This document shows positions 8,336-14,826 of a DNA stretch of 64,000 nucleotides, one piece after another. A model generated the notes under the pieces. It had not been told where the DNA came from. It did not search any database and saw only the letters and a list, made by a program, of their open reading frames with translations. Made by a program: the position numbers and the translations under genes. This DNA comes from Tsukamurella paurometabola DSM 20162 (GTDB taxonomy: Bacteria; Actinomycetota; Actinomycetes; Mycobacteriales; Mycobacteriaceae): positions 1,984,001-2,048,000 of the forward strand of contig NC_014158.1 in the NCBI RefSeq assembly GCF_000092225.1. Reading direction: 5' to 3'. Each line of letters starts with the position of its first letter. Within the stretch, counting starts at the first letter, position 1.

Positions 8336-9223
8336 CTACTCAGCCGTTGGTCTGGGGCCGGCGACTCCTGACGATGAATCTACGGAGGCTTCGGCGGCGT
8401 CGATTGTCTGCGACAAGAGCGTCGCGATGGTCATCGGACCGACACCACCGGGTACCGGGGTGATCATCGATGCGCGTCGCGAGGCACCGGCGAAGTCGAC
8501 GTCGCCGACGTTACCGGGGTTGTAGCCGGCATCGATCACTACGGCTCCGGGTTTGATCCATTCACCTCGGACGAGTTCGGGCTGCCCTACGGCCGCCACC
8601 ACGAGGTCCGCGGCAGCGATGTGGTCTGCGAGATTTCTTGTGCGCGAGTGGCAGACGGTCACCGTGGCATCGCGGCGAAGAAGCAGGGCCGCCATCGGTT
8701 TGCCGAGGATCGGGCTGCGGCCGATCACCACGGTGTTCGCACCGCGCACGGTGACGCCGTAGTGGTCGAGGAGCCGGATGATGCCACCGGGAGTGCATGA
8801 TGCGAAGCCTGTGCCGCCGAGTGTCATGGCGGCGAAGGATGCCGAGGTCACTCCGTCGACGTCCTTCTGCGGAGCGATCGCATCGAATGCCGTTCGCTCA
8901 TCGATGTGTTCGCCGACGGGGTGCTGCAGCAGGATTCCGTGCACGTCCGGGTCGTCGGACAGCGCTGCGACGGTGTCGACCAGGCGTGTGGTGTCGGTCG
9001 ACGCGGGCAGGTCGACGTGTCGTGTCCTGATCCCGGCCCGGGTGGCGCGCCGCTCTTTCATGCGCACGTAGGTCGCCGAGGCGAGATCGTCGCCGACGAG
9101 GATTGTTGCCAGAGTGGGGCGGACGCCGGTCTCGGAGTGGAACCTCGTGGCGCGACGCGCACTGTCCGAGTTGGTGGCATCGGCGAGCAGATCGCCGCGC
9201 AGTAGCAGGGGATTGGTGGACAT
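8336..9223 (-). CDS. folD: Bifunctional methylene-THF dehydrogenase / methenyl-THF cyclohydrolase
   Basis: The ATG at 9223 with AGGAG just upstream gives 295 residues, the usual FolD length; an upstream in-frame start at 9256 would fall inside the riboswitch. Signatures are Tyr-Val-Arg-Met-Lys near the N-terminus (catalytic Tyr and Lys of the folate site), Gln-His-Pro-Val, Pro-Gln-Lys-Asp-Val-Asp-Gly, the NADP-binding Val-Ile-Gly-Arg-Ser-Pro-Ile-Leu-Gly-Lys-Pro, and the C-terminal Pro-Val-Pro-Gly-Gly-Val-Gly-Pro-Met-Thr. It interconverts 5,10-methylene-, methenyl- and 10-formyl-tetrahydrofolate in the cytosol, supplying formyl-THF for purine synthesis. The ZTP riboswitch in its leader fits this role. 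Confidence 0.95.
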   Translation of the reverse strand: MSTNPLLLRGDLLADATNSDSARRATRFHSETGVRPTLATILVGDDLASATYVRMKERRATRAGIRTRHVDLPASTDTTRLVDTVAALSDDPDVHGILLQHPVGEHIDERTAFDAIAPQKDVDGVTSASFAAMTLGGTGFASCTPGGIIRLLDHYGVTVRGANTVVIGRSPILGKPMAALLLRRDATVTVCHSRTRNLADHIAAADLVVAAVGQPELVRGEWIKPGAVVIDAGYNPGNVGDVDFAGASRRASMITPVPGGVGPMTIATLLSQTIDAAEASVDSSSGVAGPRPTAE

Positions 9224-9244
9224 GGTGGTCTCCTGGGGTCGGTG

Positions 9245-9316
9245 GCCCAGGCGCACGGCATCGTCGTCATGATCGCTTCCCGGTGGTGCTCCACCTACTT
9301 GCGCCAGTCACGATCC
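9245..9316 (-). promoter_or_regulatory. ZTP (pfl-type) riboswitch upstream of folD
   Basis: Read on the minus strand, the leader begins GGATCGTGACTGGCGC, continues through GGTGG-AGCA-CCACC and GGGAAGCGATC, and ends TGCGCCTGGGC 21 bases before the folD ATG. These are the conserved parts of the ZTP/pfl aptamer: GUGACUGGCG, a P2 hairpin, CCACCGGGAAG, and the distal GCGCCUGGGC whose GCGCC pairs with GGCGC as the pseudoknot stem. GATCG/CGATC closes P1. ZTP aptamers switch on formyl-THF-related genes when ZTP or AICAR accumulates, matching folD. The short distance to the start suggests control of the ribosome-binding site or of termination nearby; I did not resolve the expression platform. Confidence 0.93.
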
Positions 9317-9399
9317 GTGGTCAGGGTATCAACGGGCGCCGACGCGCGGGTACCGTCGGGCATGGCGTGGATCGCGCCATGCCCGACGGGCCGTGGCCA

Positions 9400-10263
9400 T
9401 CACGACGAACGTGAGGACACTGGCGTTCGTTCCTCCCGTTCCAGCACGAAGTGCACAAGTTGCTGCTGGCCGTAGGTCCACACGTTGTTCGCGACCCAGT
9501 ACAGCAGGATGGCGATCGGCAGGATCGGGCCGCTGATGATGCTGCCCAGCGGCATCACCCACAGCATCAGCGTGCGCATCAGGTCGGACTGCATTGCACT
9601 CGTGGGGTCGATGGCCTGGTGCCGGACCGAAAACCGCGCATTGATGTGCGTGGCGAGGCAGGCGATCGCCATGAGCGGAATCGCGACCGCGGCGATCGTC
9701 GTCAGACTAGGAATGCCGCCGAACTGCGCGAACGAAGCAAGGACGGTGTCGGAACTGGATATGGAGACCGAGATCGGCGCGCCGAACAGTCGAGCGCTGA
9801 GGAAGGACTGCACATCGGTAGCCGAGAACACGTAGTTCGCGGTGTTCGCGTTCTGGTCCGGGGTGAGCCCGAGCTGTCCGAGCCCAGTGCCGGTGCGGTT
9901 GAACGATCGAAGAACGTGATAGAGCCCGAAGAAGACGGGGATCTGCGCCAGTGCTGGGAGGCAGCCGAGCAACGGACGAACACCGTGCTCGCGCTGGAGC
10001 TTTTGCGTTTCCAGTGCGAGTTTCTGCGGGTCTTTTCCGTGTTTCCTGCGCAGCTTGTCCAATTCGGGGCGCATCCTCTCCAGGCGCCGCCCGGCCCGGG
10101 CGGACACGAGGCCCGGCCAGAGCAGCACGGCACGAACGGTGAAGACCAAGAAGACCACGGACAATGCCCAGGCGAATCCGTTGTCGGCGCCCAGGAACGC
10201 ACCGAACACGCGGTGCCAGAGCCAGAGCAGGGCGGAAATCGGGTAATAGACGACATCGAGCAT
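9400..10263 (-). CDS. yidC: YidC/Oxa1-family membrane protein insertase
   Basis: 287 residues from the ATG at 10263, with GAGGTG ten bases upstream. The N-terminal segment Met-Leu-Asp-Val-Val-Tyr-Tyr-Pro-Ile-Ser-Ala-Leu-Leu is typical of actinobacterial YidC. Next come a second transmembrane helix, a charged cytoplasmic loop (residues about 55-100, with Lys-Leu-Arg-Arg-Lys-His-Gly-Lys-Asp-Pro-Gln-Lys) and Leu-Leu-Gly-Cys-Leu-Pro-Ala-Leu-Ala-Gln-Ile-Pro-Val-Phe-Phe-Gly-Leu-Tyr, a YidC hallmark; the last helices end in Tyr-Trp-Val-Ala-Asn-Asn. The conserved substrate-groove Arg is plausible near Val-Arg-Ala-Val-Leu. It is shorter than the principal mycobacterial YidC (about 366 residues) and lies away from rpmH/rnpA, so it is probably a second paralogue. 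Confidence 0.9.
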   Translation of the reverse strand: MLDVVYYPISALLWLWHRVFGAFLGADNGFAWALSVVFLVFTVRAVLLWPGLVSARAGRRLERMRPELDKLRRKHGKDPQKLALETQKLQREHGVRPLLGCLPALAQIPVFFGLYHVLRSFNRTGTGLGQLGLTPDQNANTANYVFSATDVQSFLSARLFGAPISVSISSSDTVLASFAQFGGIPSLTTIAAVAIPLMAIACLATHINARFSVRHQAIDPTSAMQSDLMRTLMLWVMPLGSIISGPILPIAILLYWVANNVWTYGQQQLVHFVLEREERTPVSSRSS

Positions 10264-10345
10264 GAAAAGAGCACCTCGCAGGCGTGAGTGCGCGTGCGTG
10301 ACCGCGACGCGCGGAATGGGGACGCGTGCGGCGTGTGCTGAGGAG

Positions 10346-10666
10346 CTACGCCGCGGTGGCGGCGAAGCCGGGTGCTCGGGGTCGACGGGGCCGCCCGGCC
10401 CCGTTCGGCATGAAACTGCGGCGATAGGCGCCTCGCAGGCGTTGGTCCGGTTCTCGGCCGGTTCTCGGGCCCGACGGTGCGCCGCCGTCCCGGTCCGCTG
10501 TTGCCGCCTGGCATAGGGCCGCGATGGCGATAGCGAGTGTGATTCCCACCAGGGCGGCGGCACCGTCCGTCACGGTGACGCTGGCGAGGAACAGGGCGAC
10601 CACCGCGATCCACGGCGCGGAGAAGTCGCCCCACCGGGGGAGCCTCCGGAGGATCTCGATGGTCAT
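10346..10666 (-). CDS. Small two-helix membrane protein upstream of yidC paralogue
   Basis: 106 residues from the ATG at 10666. Two adjacent hydrophobic helices (about residues 19-35 and 37-56) precede a basic, Pro/Gly/Arg-rich tail ending Gly-Arg-Pro-Arg-Arg-Pro-Arg-Ala-Pro-Gly. That tail resembles the conserved end of DUF6412 proteins, which I recall sitting next to a YidC paralogue in streptomycetes and relatives. The gene precedes yidC on the same strand with an 82-base gap, so they probably share a transcript. A partner role in membrane-protein insertion is inferred from position only. Confidence 0.65.
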   Translation of the reverse strand: MTIEILRRLPRWGDFSAPWIAVVALFLASVTVTDGAAALVGITLAIAIAALCQAATADRDGGAPSGPRTGREPDQRLRGAYRRSFMPNGAGRPRRPRAPGFAATAA

Positions 10667-10689
10667 TGCATCAGCGTACAGAAATGGCT

Positions 10690-10721
10690 GAAGCCCCGGC
10701 CGCATACGCGACCGGGGCTTC
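10690..10721 (-). terminator. Terminator of the downstream tRNA-Gly
   Basis: GAAGCCCCGG (10690-10699) pairs perfectly with CCGGGGCTTC (10712-10721) around a 12-base loop, immediately after the encoded CCA of tRNA-Gly on the minus strand. It also separates the tRNA from the small membrane-protein gene. Confidence 0.75.
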
Positions 10722-10797
10722 TGGAGCGGATGACGGGATTCGAACCCGCGACCCTCACCTTGGCAAGGTGATGCGCTACCAACTGCGCTACATCCGC
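10722..10797 (-). tRNA. tRNA-Gly (GCC), copy with encoded CCA
   Basis: On the minus strand the cloverleaf starts GCGGATG and closes with CATCCGC, discriminator U and encoded CCA. The anticodon loop reads CTTGCCAA with anticodon GCC, and the T arm is GCGGGTTCGAATCCCGT. The tRNA body is the same as the second copy at 11281-11353, but only this copy encodes CCA. Confidence 0.97.
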
Positions 10798-11031
10798 CTG
10801 CTGTTGAGGCTCGTCTTAACGTACACGACGGACAGTCGGCACCTCGAAGAGGGTGGGGGATAGCGGGATTGGTTCTCTGCCCGAATGTGAAACGTGACTG
10901 CGGTCACCTGCAACGCGGGTACGTGCACAGGCGTACTCGTCGAGTCTGCGGAAATGTCTGCGGAAGCCGGCGATGGCGTACGAATCCGCAGTTTCGGTGC
11001 AGACTCTGGATGAGTGCAGGGTGGAGATACG

Positions 11032-11058
11032 AAAAAACCCGCCGTCTCCAGCGGGTTT
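11032..11058 (-). terminator. Intrinsic terminator after the Gly-Cys-Val tRNA cluster
   Basis: On the minus strand AAACCCGC and GCGGGTTT form an 8-bp stem around an 8-base loop, followed by a run of T. This is a canonical rho-independent terminator seven bases past the tRNA-Val CCA. Confidence 0.85.
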
Positions 11059-11064
11059 ACTTCG

Positions 11065-11139
11065 TGGTGCGCGATACTGGGATTGAACCAGTGACCTCTT
11101 CCGTGTCAGGGAAGCGCTCTCCCACTGAGCTAATCGCGC
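11065..11139 (-). tRNA. tRNA-Val (GAC)
   Basis: Minus strand. The acceptor GCGCGAT pairs with ATCGCGC, followed by discriminator A and encoded CCA. The anticodon loop CTGACAC has anticodon GAC, and the T loop is TTCAATC. It is the last gene of a three-tRNA cluster (Gly, Cys, Val) ending at the hairpin 11032-11058. Confidence 0.97.
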
Positions 11140-11153
11140 GTAACAAGAAGTGG

Positions 11154-11186
11154 CGCTCAGCCGCTCCGTTGCGGAGTGGCTGAGCG
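11154..11186 (-). other. 15-bp hairpin between tRNA-Cys and tRNA-Val
   Basis: CGCTCAGCC-G-CTCCG pairs with CGGAG-T-GGCTGAGCG around a 3-base loop, with a single mismatch on the minus strand that would be G-U on the other. It may be a processing hairpin for RNase III or an internal attenuator that lowers tRNA-Val expression. It has no U run. Confidence 0.5.
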
Positions 11187-11189
11187 TGT

Positions 11190-11263
11190 TGGAGGCGGCG
11201 ACGGGAATCGAACCCGTGTGCACGGCTTTGCAGGCCGTTGCCTCACCACTCGGCCACACCGCC
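11190..11263 (-). tRNA. tRNA-Cys (GCA)
   Basis: Minus strand. The acceptor GGCGGTG pairs with CGCCGCC (one G-U pair), followed by discriminator U and encoded CCA. The anticodon loop CTGCAAA has anticodon GCA, and the T arm is CACGGGTTCGATTCCCGT. It lies between tRNA-Gly and tRNA-Val in one probable transcript. Confidence 0.97.
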
Positions 11264-11280
11264 ACGGTAAGCCCACTTCG

Positions 11281-11353
11281 AGCGGATGACGGGATTCGAA
11301 CCCGCGACCCTCACCTTGGCAAGGTGATGCGCTACCAACTGCGCTACATCCGC
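11281..11353 (-). tRNA. tRNA-Gly (GCC), copy without encoded CCA
   Basis: The mature sequence is the same as the copy at 10722-10797, with anticodon GCC, but the acceptor is followed by CGAA instead of CCA, so CCA must be added by the nucleotidyltransferase. It is the first gene of the Gly-Cys-Val transcript. The 259 bases upstream (11354-11612) hold no gene and must contain its promoter and that of the divergent tRNA-Val. Confidence 0.97.
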
Positions 11354-11612
11354 AATCACAGCCGGACCGGCCCTTTCGGCGCCTTCCCGGTGCGAGAGAG
11401 AACAGTACGTGAACATCGAGCGGTTAACAAATCGCCTGGTCACCCTGTATTCGCGTCGCAGTCGGCGAGGTGGTGAAGCATCATCTAGCCTCGTCGGCTC
11501 ACCCTGCCGACGATAGCCGCAGGTAGGTGCCCCGATTACCCTTCCGCTCAGGCGTCGTGTTAATGTTCTCTCTCGTTCGGCCGAGCGGTAACGCGAGGTT
11601 GAACGCGACTTC

Positions 11613-11684
11613 GGTCCTATGGCTCAGTGGGAGAGCGTCCCCTTCACACGGGGAAGGTCGCTGGTTCGATCCCAGCTAGGACCA
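11613..11684 (+). tRNA. tRNA-Val (CAC)
   Basis: Plus strand. The acceptor GGTCCTA pairs with TAGGACC, followed by discriminator A and no encoded CCA. The anticodon stem TCCCC/GGGGA encloses TTCACAC with anticodon CAC, reading GUG. A weak TTACCC / TAATGT promoter-like pair ends about 47 bases upstream, and an intrinsic terminator follows directly. Confidence 0.95.
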
Positions 11685-11688
11685 CCGA

Positions 11689-11714
11689 AAAACCGCCTGG
11701 TGACAGGCGGTTTT
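11689..11714 (+). terminator. Intrinsic terminator of tRNA-Val (CAC)
   Basis: AAAACCGCCTG and CAGGCGGTTTT form an 11-bp stem around a GTGA loop, with a T-rich 3' side, five bases after the tRNA. Confidence 0.88.
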
Positions 11715-11873
11715 CTTCGTTTCGGAGCTCGCGCGGATGCGATCGGTCGCGGCGCGTGCCAGGCGTCTGTCCCGATTACACCGCCTCTCGGTGGACGACG
11801 AGGCGCGTACGACGATTGTTCGCACTCTTCTGATGTGGCGTCAGACGGCGGCGTTCTCAGTAGCGTGATCCGC

Positions 11874-12311
11874 ATGAGCATCACACTTGAGAACGTCGGT
11901 ATCGCGGTCCGCGATATCGAGGCCACGATCGCCTTCTTCACCGACCTGGGACTGACAGTCCTGGGCCGACAGACGGTCAGCGGAGAGTGGGCGGACACGG
12001 CAGTCGGGTTGGACGGCAACCATGCCAAGATCGCGATGCTCCAGACGCCGGACGGGCGGGGGCGACTGGAGCTGTTCGAGTACATCCATCCCGATGCGAT
12101 CGAGACGAGCCCGACTCTGCCGAACGAGATCGGCATGCACCGGGTCGCCTTCTCCGTCGATGATCTCGACGACGCGCTCGCGATCGCGGCAACCCACGGG
12201 TGCTATCCGCTTCGTGGTGTGGCCACCTACGAGAACGTTTACAAGCTCACCTACCTCCGCGGTCCCAGCGGCATCATCGTGATGCTCGCGCAGGACCTCA
12301 CTCAGAGCTGA
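11874..12311 (+). CDS. VOC-superfamily (glyoxalase/methylmalonyl-CoA epimerase-like) protein
   Basis: 145 residues from the ATG at 11874. Two beta-alpha-beta-beta-beta modules are visible: Leu-Glu-Asn-Val-Gly-Ile-Ala-Val-Arg-Asp near the start and Met-His-Arg-Val-Ala-Phe-Ser-Val-Asp-Asp in the middle, the paired pattern of vicinal-oxygen-chelate enzymes. The usual first metal-ligand His is replaced by Asn in the first module, and the terminal strand has Val-Met-Leu where a ligand Glu is common. Glu in Leu-Glu-Leu-Phe-Glu and the central His remain. It may therefore be a non-canonical or non-catalytic VOC fold. It stands alone after the tRNA terminator, directly followed by a small ORF. Confidence 0.82.
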   Translation: MSITLENVGIAVRDIEATIAFFTDLGLTVLGRQTVSGEWADTAVGLDGNHAKIAMLQTPDGRGRLELFEYIHPDAIETSPTLPNEIGMHRVAFSVDDLDDALAIAATHGCYPLRGVATYENVYKLTYLRGPSGIIVMLAQDLTQS

Positions 12312-12512
12312 ATGCACGGAACGGACGTACCTGGTGTCGCGATCGCACGGGGCGGCCCGATGGATGGGGCCGTACTCGGGGACGCCGACGTCGCTTCCTT
12401 CGAGGTGACGATGGCGGATGGAACCCGGTGGGTCTACGGAGTGACTGACGAATCGAGCGTTACGCCGGACGGTTCATTCGGTGTGGTTTTCGCGTGTCGG
12501 GGTCGGCAGTGA
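12312..12512 (+). CDS. Small hypothetical protein downstream of VOC gene
   Basis: The ATG follows the VOC stop with no gap and opens 66 codons. The product has Gly-Gly-Pro-Met-Asp-Gly-Ala-Val-Leu, an acidic stretch, then Asp-Gly-Thr-Arg-Trp-Val-Tyr and Phe-Gly-Val-Val-Phe-Ala-Cys-Arg. This layout resembles small actinobacterial and phage beta-rich proteins beginning GGxxDG. No function is assigned. No separate ribosome-binding site is visible, so translation would depend on reinitiation. Confidence 0.5.
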   Translation: MHGTDVPGVAIARGGPMDGAVLGDADVASFEVTMADGTRWVYGVTDESSVTPDGSFGVVFACRGRQ

Positions 12513-12557
12513 CCCTGCGCAGGTGAATCGTCGCGGGTCTCGTGACCGCGGGTCCAG

Positions 12558-13190
12558 CTACACAGGGTCGGTCGCGGGGCCGAATCCGCGCAGCTCGGTA
12601 CGCAGCGGCCGGTCCGCCAGCTTGATAACCAGCAGTGCCAGTGGCACCAGCACGAATCCGATCACCGGGCCCACCAAAACCACAGTGTCGATCGGATAGT
12701 GAAGCGCCAGGTACAGGCCCGCTGCCGAACCGGTGACCGCCGTCGCCGCACACACCACGCTCATCAGGCGAATGCGGGTGCGGAAACGCGGAGATTCTTC
12801 CAGGCAACGGTCCCAGGTCTCGGGAGTCACCTTGAGGAACTTCACATACATCGGTCCGAGGATGCTCGCGACGAGTGGTCGGCGGGTGAAGGACGATCCG
12901 AGGAAGTATGCCGCGGCAAAGAAGCCATCAATCGATTGTGCCGCCAACGCGATTCGCGGCTCTCCCGTCACCAGCGACGGAATGAGTGACACCGCCAGAA
13001 TCGCGGTGGTGAACAATTCCAGCTGTCCCACTTGTCGGGTCGCCAGCATTCGCCAGGACACGATCACCAGTCCGGTGACGATTCCGAGTACGACCCCGTT
13101 GAGCTGCGACAGTCCGGCCAATCGGGTCGCACTGAAATAGGCGAGAACGGGCAGGAGGGCGCCCAGGATCGCGGGCGGCGGTCGCCTCAT
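12558..13190 (-). CDS. VC0807-like multi-pass membrane protein
   Basis: 210 residues from the ATG at 13190, which overlaps the upstream glycosyltransferase stop (ATGA). About six hydrophobic helices are visible, with Ser-Ile-Asp-Gly-Phe-Phe-Ala-Ala-Ala-Tyr-Phe-Leu-Gly-Ser-Ser-Phe-Thr-Arg-Arg-Pro and Thr-Pro-Glu-Thr-Trp-Asp-Arg-Cys in loops. This pattern matches the VC0807 family of uncharacterized inner-membrane proteins, often annotated as intracellular septation-like. Coupling to a family-2 glycosyltransferase suggests a joint role in making or moving a polyprenyl-linked or cell-envelope glycan, but nothing in the sequence proves it. Confidence 0.75.
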   Translation of the reverse strand: MRRPPPAILGALLPVLAYFSATRLAGLSQLNGVVLGIVTGLVIVSWRMLATRQVGQLELFTTAILAVSLIPSLVTGEPRIALAAQSIDGFFAAAYFLGSSFTRRPLVASILGPMYVKFLKVTPETWDRCLEESPRFRTRIRLMSVVCAATAVTGSAAGLYLALHYPIDTVVLVGPVIGFVLVPLALLVIKLADRPLRTELRGFGPATDPV

Positions 13191-14047
13191 GGTCGCTCGC
13201 GCTCGGTTCCGGTGCTCCGGAACATGTCGCGGACGGAGAATCCACCGTCGCCGATCCCGCGCAGGATCGCGAGCCGTACCGCATGGAACCCGACCGTCAG
13301 GGGCAGCGCCGCGGTCAACCACGCCGCGGTCACGCGCCGGCCGTGCAGCCAGAAGGTGCGGGGAAGGTAAGCGGCGTACGTGGCGTAGCTCGCCACGCCG
13401 GTGTAGAACCGCCGCGGCGAGACCTCCACTACGACATCCCTGATCAATCCGCAGGCGCCGCCGGACTCTTCGACGCACAGTGCGATGTCGACGTCCTCGA
13501 AGATGTCCCGGCGCATTGCGACCCGGGATCGGATCCGGTGCCAGGTCTCGGCGCGGAACGCCATACTCGGACCGAAGCAGTAGCTCACTCGTTGCGCGCG
13601 GTTGGCGTTGCGGCCCAGCGGGTCGTTCCACTTGTTCAGTGCCGCTTGGAAGTTCCTCCCCGGTAAGCCGCGGAACTCGCCGAGAGTTGAAACGACGTCG
13701 AACGCCCGGCCGTCGTCGGTGTCGAAGAAGGTTCGTAGTCGCCGGGCCCAACCCGGCGCGACGACGGTATCGGCGTCTATCCGGGCGATCACCGACGATT
13801 CTGCGGCGTCGAGACCCGTGTTGCGTGCGTACACCAGCCCTTGGCGGGCTTCGTGGATGAGCTTGACGGCGGTATTCGACTCGGCCAGCTTCTCGACCAG
13901 GTCGACGGTGCGATCCGAAGAGTTGTTGTCGACCACGATGATCTCATCGATCTCGGGGCCCTCGGCGAGAAGTCGCTCCAGGCATTCCTCGATGACGTCG
14001 TCCTCGTTGTAGGCCGGGATCACAACTGCAAAAGTGTTCTCTGCCAT
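13187..14047 (-). CDS. Family 2 glycosyltransferase with C-terminal membrane segment
   Basis: 286 residues. The GT-A nucleotide-sugar fold shows Val-Val-Ile-Pro-Ala-Tyr-Asn-Glu-Asp at residues 8-16, Val-Val-Asp-Asn-Asn-Ser-Ser-Asp, and the metal-binding Asp-Ala-Asp (within Ile-Asp-Ala-Asp-Thr). A later Glu-Asp-Val-Asp is the probable acceptor/base region. A hydrophobic stretch near residues 235-262 may anchor it in the membrane. It reads away from the TetR-GT1 operon and is translationally coupled to the VC0807-like gene. Donor and acceptor are unknown; a glycolipid or cell-wall sugar is likely for this kind of membrane-associated GT2. Confidence 0.87.
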   Translation of the reverse strand: MAENTFAVVIPAYNEDDVIEECLERLLAEGPEIDEIIVVDNNSSDRTVDLVEKLAESNTAVKLIHEARQGLVYARNTGLDAAESSVIARIDADTVVAPGWARRLRTFFDTDDGRAFDVVSTLGEFRGLPGRNFQAALNKWNDPLGRNANRAQRVSYCFGPSMAFRAETWHRIRSRVAMRRDIFEDVDIALCVEESGGACGLIRDVVVEVSPRRFYTGVASYATYAAYLPRTFWLHGRRVTAAWLTAALPLTVGFHAVRLAILRGIGDGGFSVRDMFRSTGTERERP

Positions 14048-14179
14048 GGTGAAACGCTAGACCCGAGGCGATGGCGTTGCAGCCTGGCGGCCGGTGACAC
14101 TACTCACAGAGGTGCGTTGCGACGGTGGTGGCTGTATCCCGCCAGCTCAGCTCCCTCTGTCCACCGATCTCTCGCAAAG

Positions 14180-14217
14180 TTGGATCAACTGATCTATTAT
14201 TGGTTCATGCGATCCAA
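14180..14217. promoter_or_regulatory. Candidate TetR operator overlapping the tetR start
   Basis: TTGGATC (14180-14186) is the exact inverted complement of GATCCAA (14211-14217), 24 bases apart, flanking and overlapping the ATG at 14207. The AT-rich spacer contrasts with its surroundings. This is a plausible autoregulatory site for the regulator; binding is inferred. Confidence 0.4.
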
Positions 14218-14824
14218 AGAGAGTTTCATCGGGCAGACCAGGCGTCGACAACTGGTGCAGATCGCGATCGAAACCATCGCCGAACTCGGCTACGCGCAGG
14301 CCTCCGTGCGAAAGATCGCCGAGCGCGCCGACGTGGGCCTCAGCGTGGTGATGCATCACATCGGCCACAAGGATGACCTGGTCGCGGCTGTGGTGGCCGA
14401 ATGCTATCGGTCGCTGTTGGAAACGATGCGCCCGGCGGTCACCGCCGAAACGACGGCGACCGGGAAGCTGGCGGCACATATTCGTGCGCATATCTCCTTT
14501 ATCGAGAGCCACCGCTCTCATCAGATCGCGCTGACCGAGATCGCCACCGGGTACCGCTCCGCGGACGGTCGTAGGGTGCAGGATCTCGATGTGGATCCGG
14601 AGTTCGCGGAAGCTCTGGCCGAGGTCGAGCTGGAACGGATCTTCCGGGACGGCATCGTATCCGGCGAATTCCGTGAACTATCCGCAGACTCGATGGCCAC
14701 GGCGGTCCGCGGGGCGATCGGCGCAGCCCTCATGCGATCGATCGCCGCCCCGGATGCCGACCTCGCCGGGTATGGCGAGGACCTGGTCGATGCGTTCACC
14801 CGCGCCGTGCGAGCGAAAGAGTAA
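14207..14824 (+). CDS. TetR-family transcriptional regulator
   Basis: 205 residues from the ATG at 14207. The N-terminal helix-turn-helix runs from Arg-Arg-Gln-Leu-Val-Gln-Ile-Ala-Ile-Glu through Ala-Ser-Val-Arg-Lys-Ile-Ala-Glu-Arg-Ala-Asp-Val-Gly to Val-Met-His-His-Ile-Gly-His-Lys-Asp-Asp-Leu, where the family more often has Tyr-Tyr-His-Phe. The C-terminal ligand domain is all-helical, as in BetI/AcrR-like members. The gene is two bases upstream of a glycosyltransferase, so it very probably controls that two-gene operon, and perhaps the divergent GT2 genes from the shared 159-base interval. The inducer is unknown. Confidence 0.88.
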   Translation: MRSKESFIGQTRRRQLVQIAIETIAELGYAQASVRKIAERADVGLSVVMHHIGHKDDLVAAVVAECYRSLLETMRPAVTAETTATGKLAAHIRAHISFIESHRSHQIALTEIATGYRSADGRRVQDLDVDPEFAEALAEVELERIFRDGIVSGEFRELSADSMATAVRGAIGAALMRSIAAPDADLAGYGEDLVDAFTRAVRAKE

Positions 14825-14826
14825 TC

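Noticed and set aside
10722-11684. tRNA cluster as an integration site
   Set aside because: No integrase, no partial tRNA duplicate beside the cluster and no foreign genes nearby.
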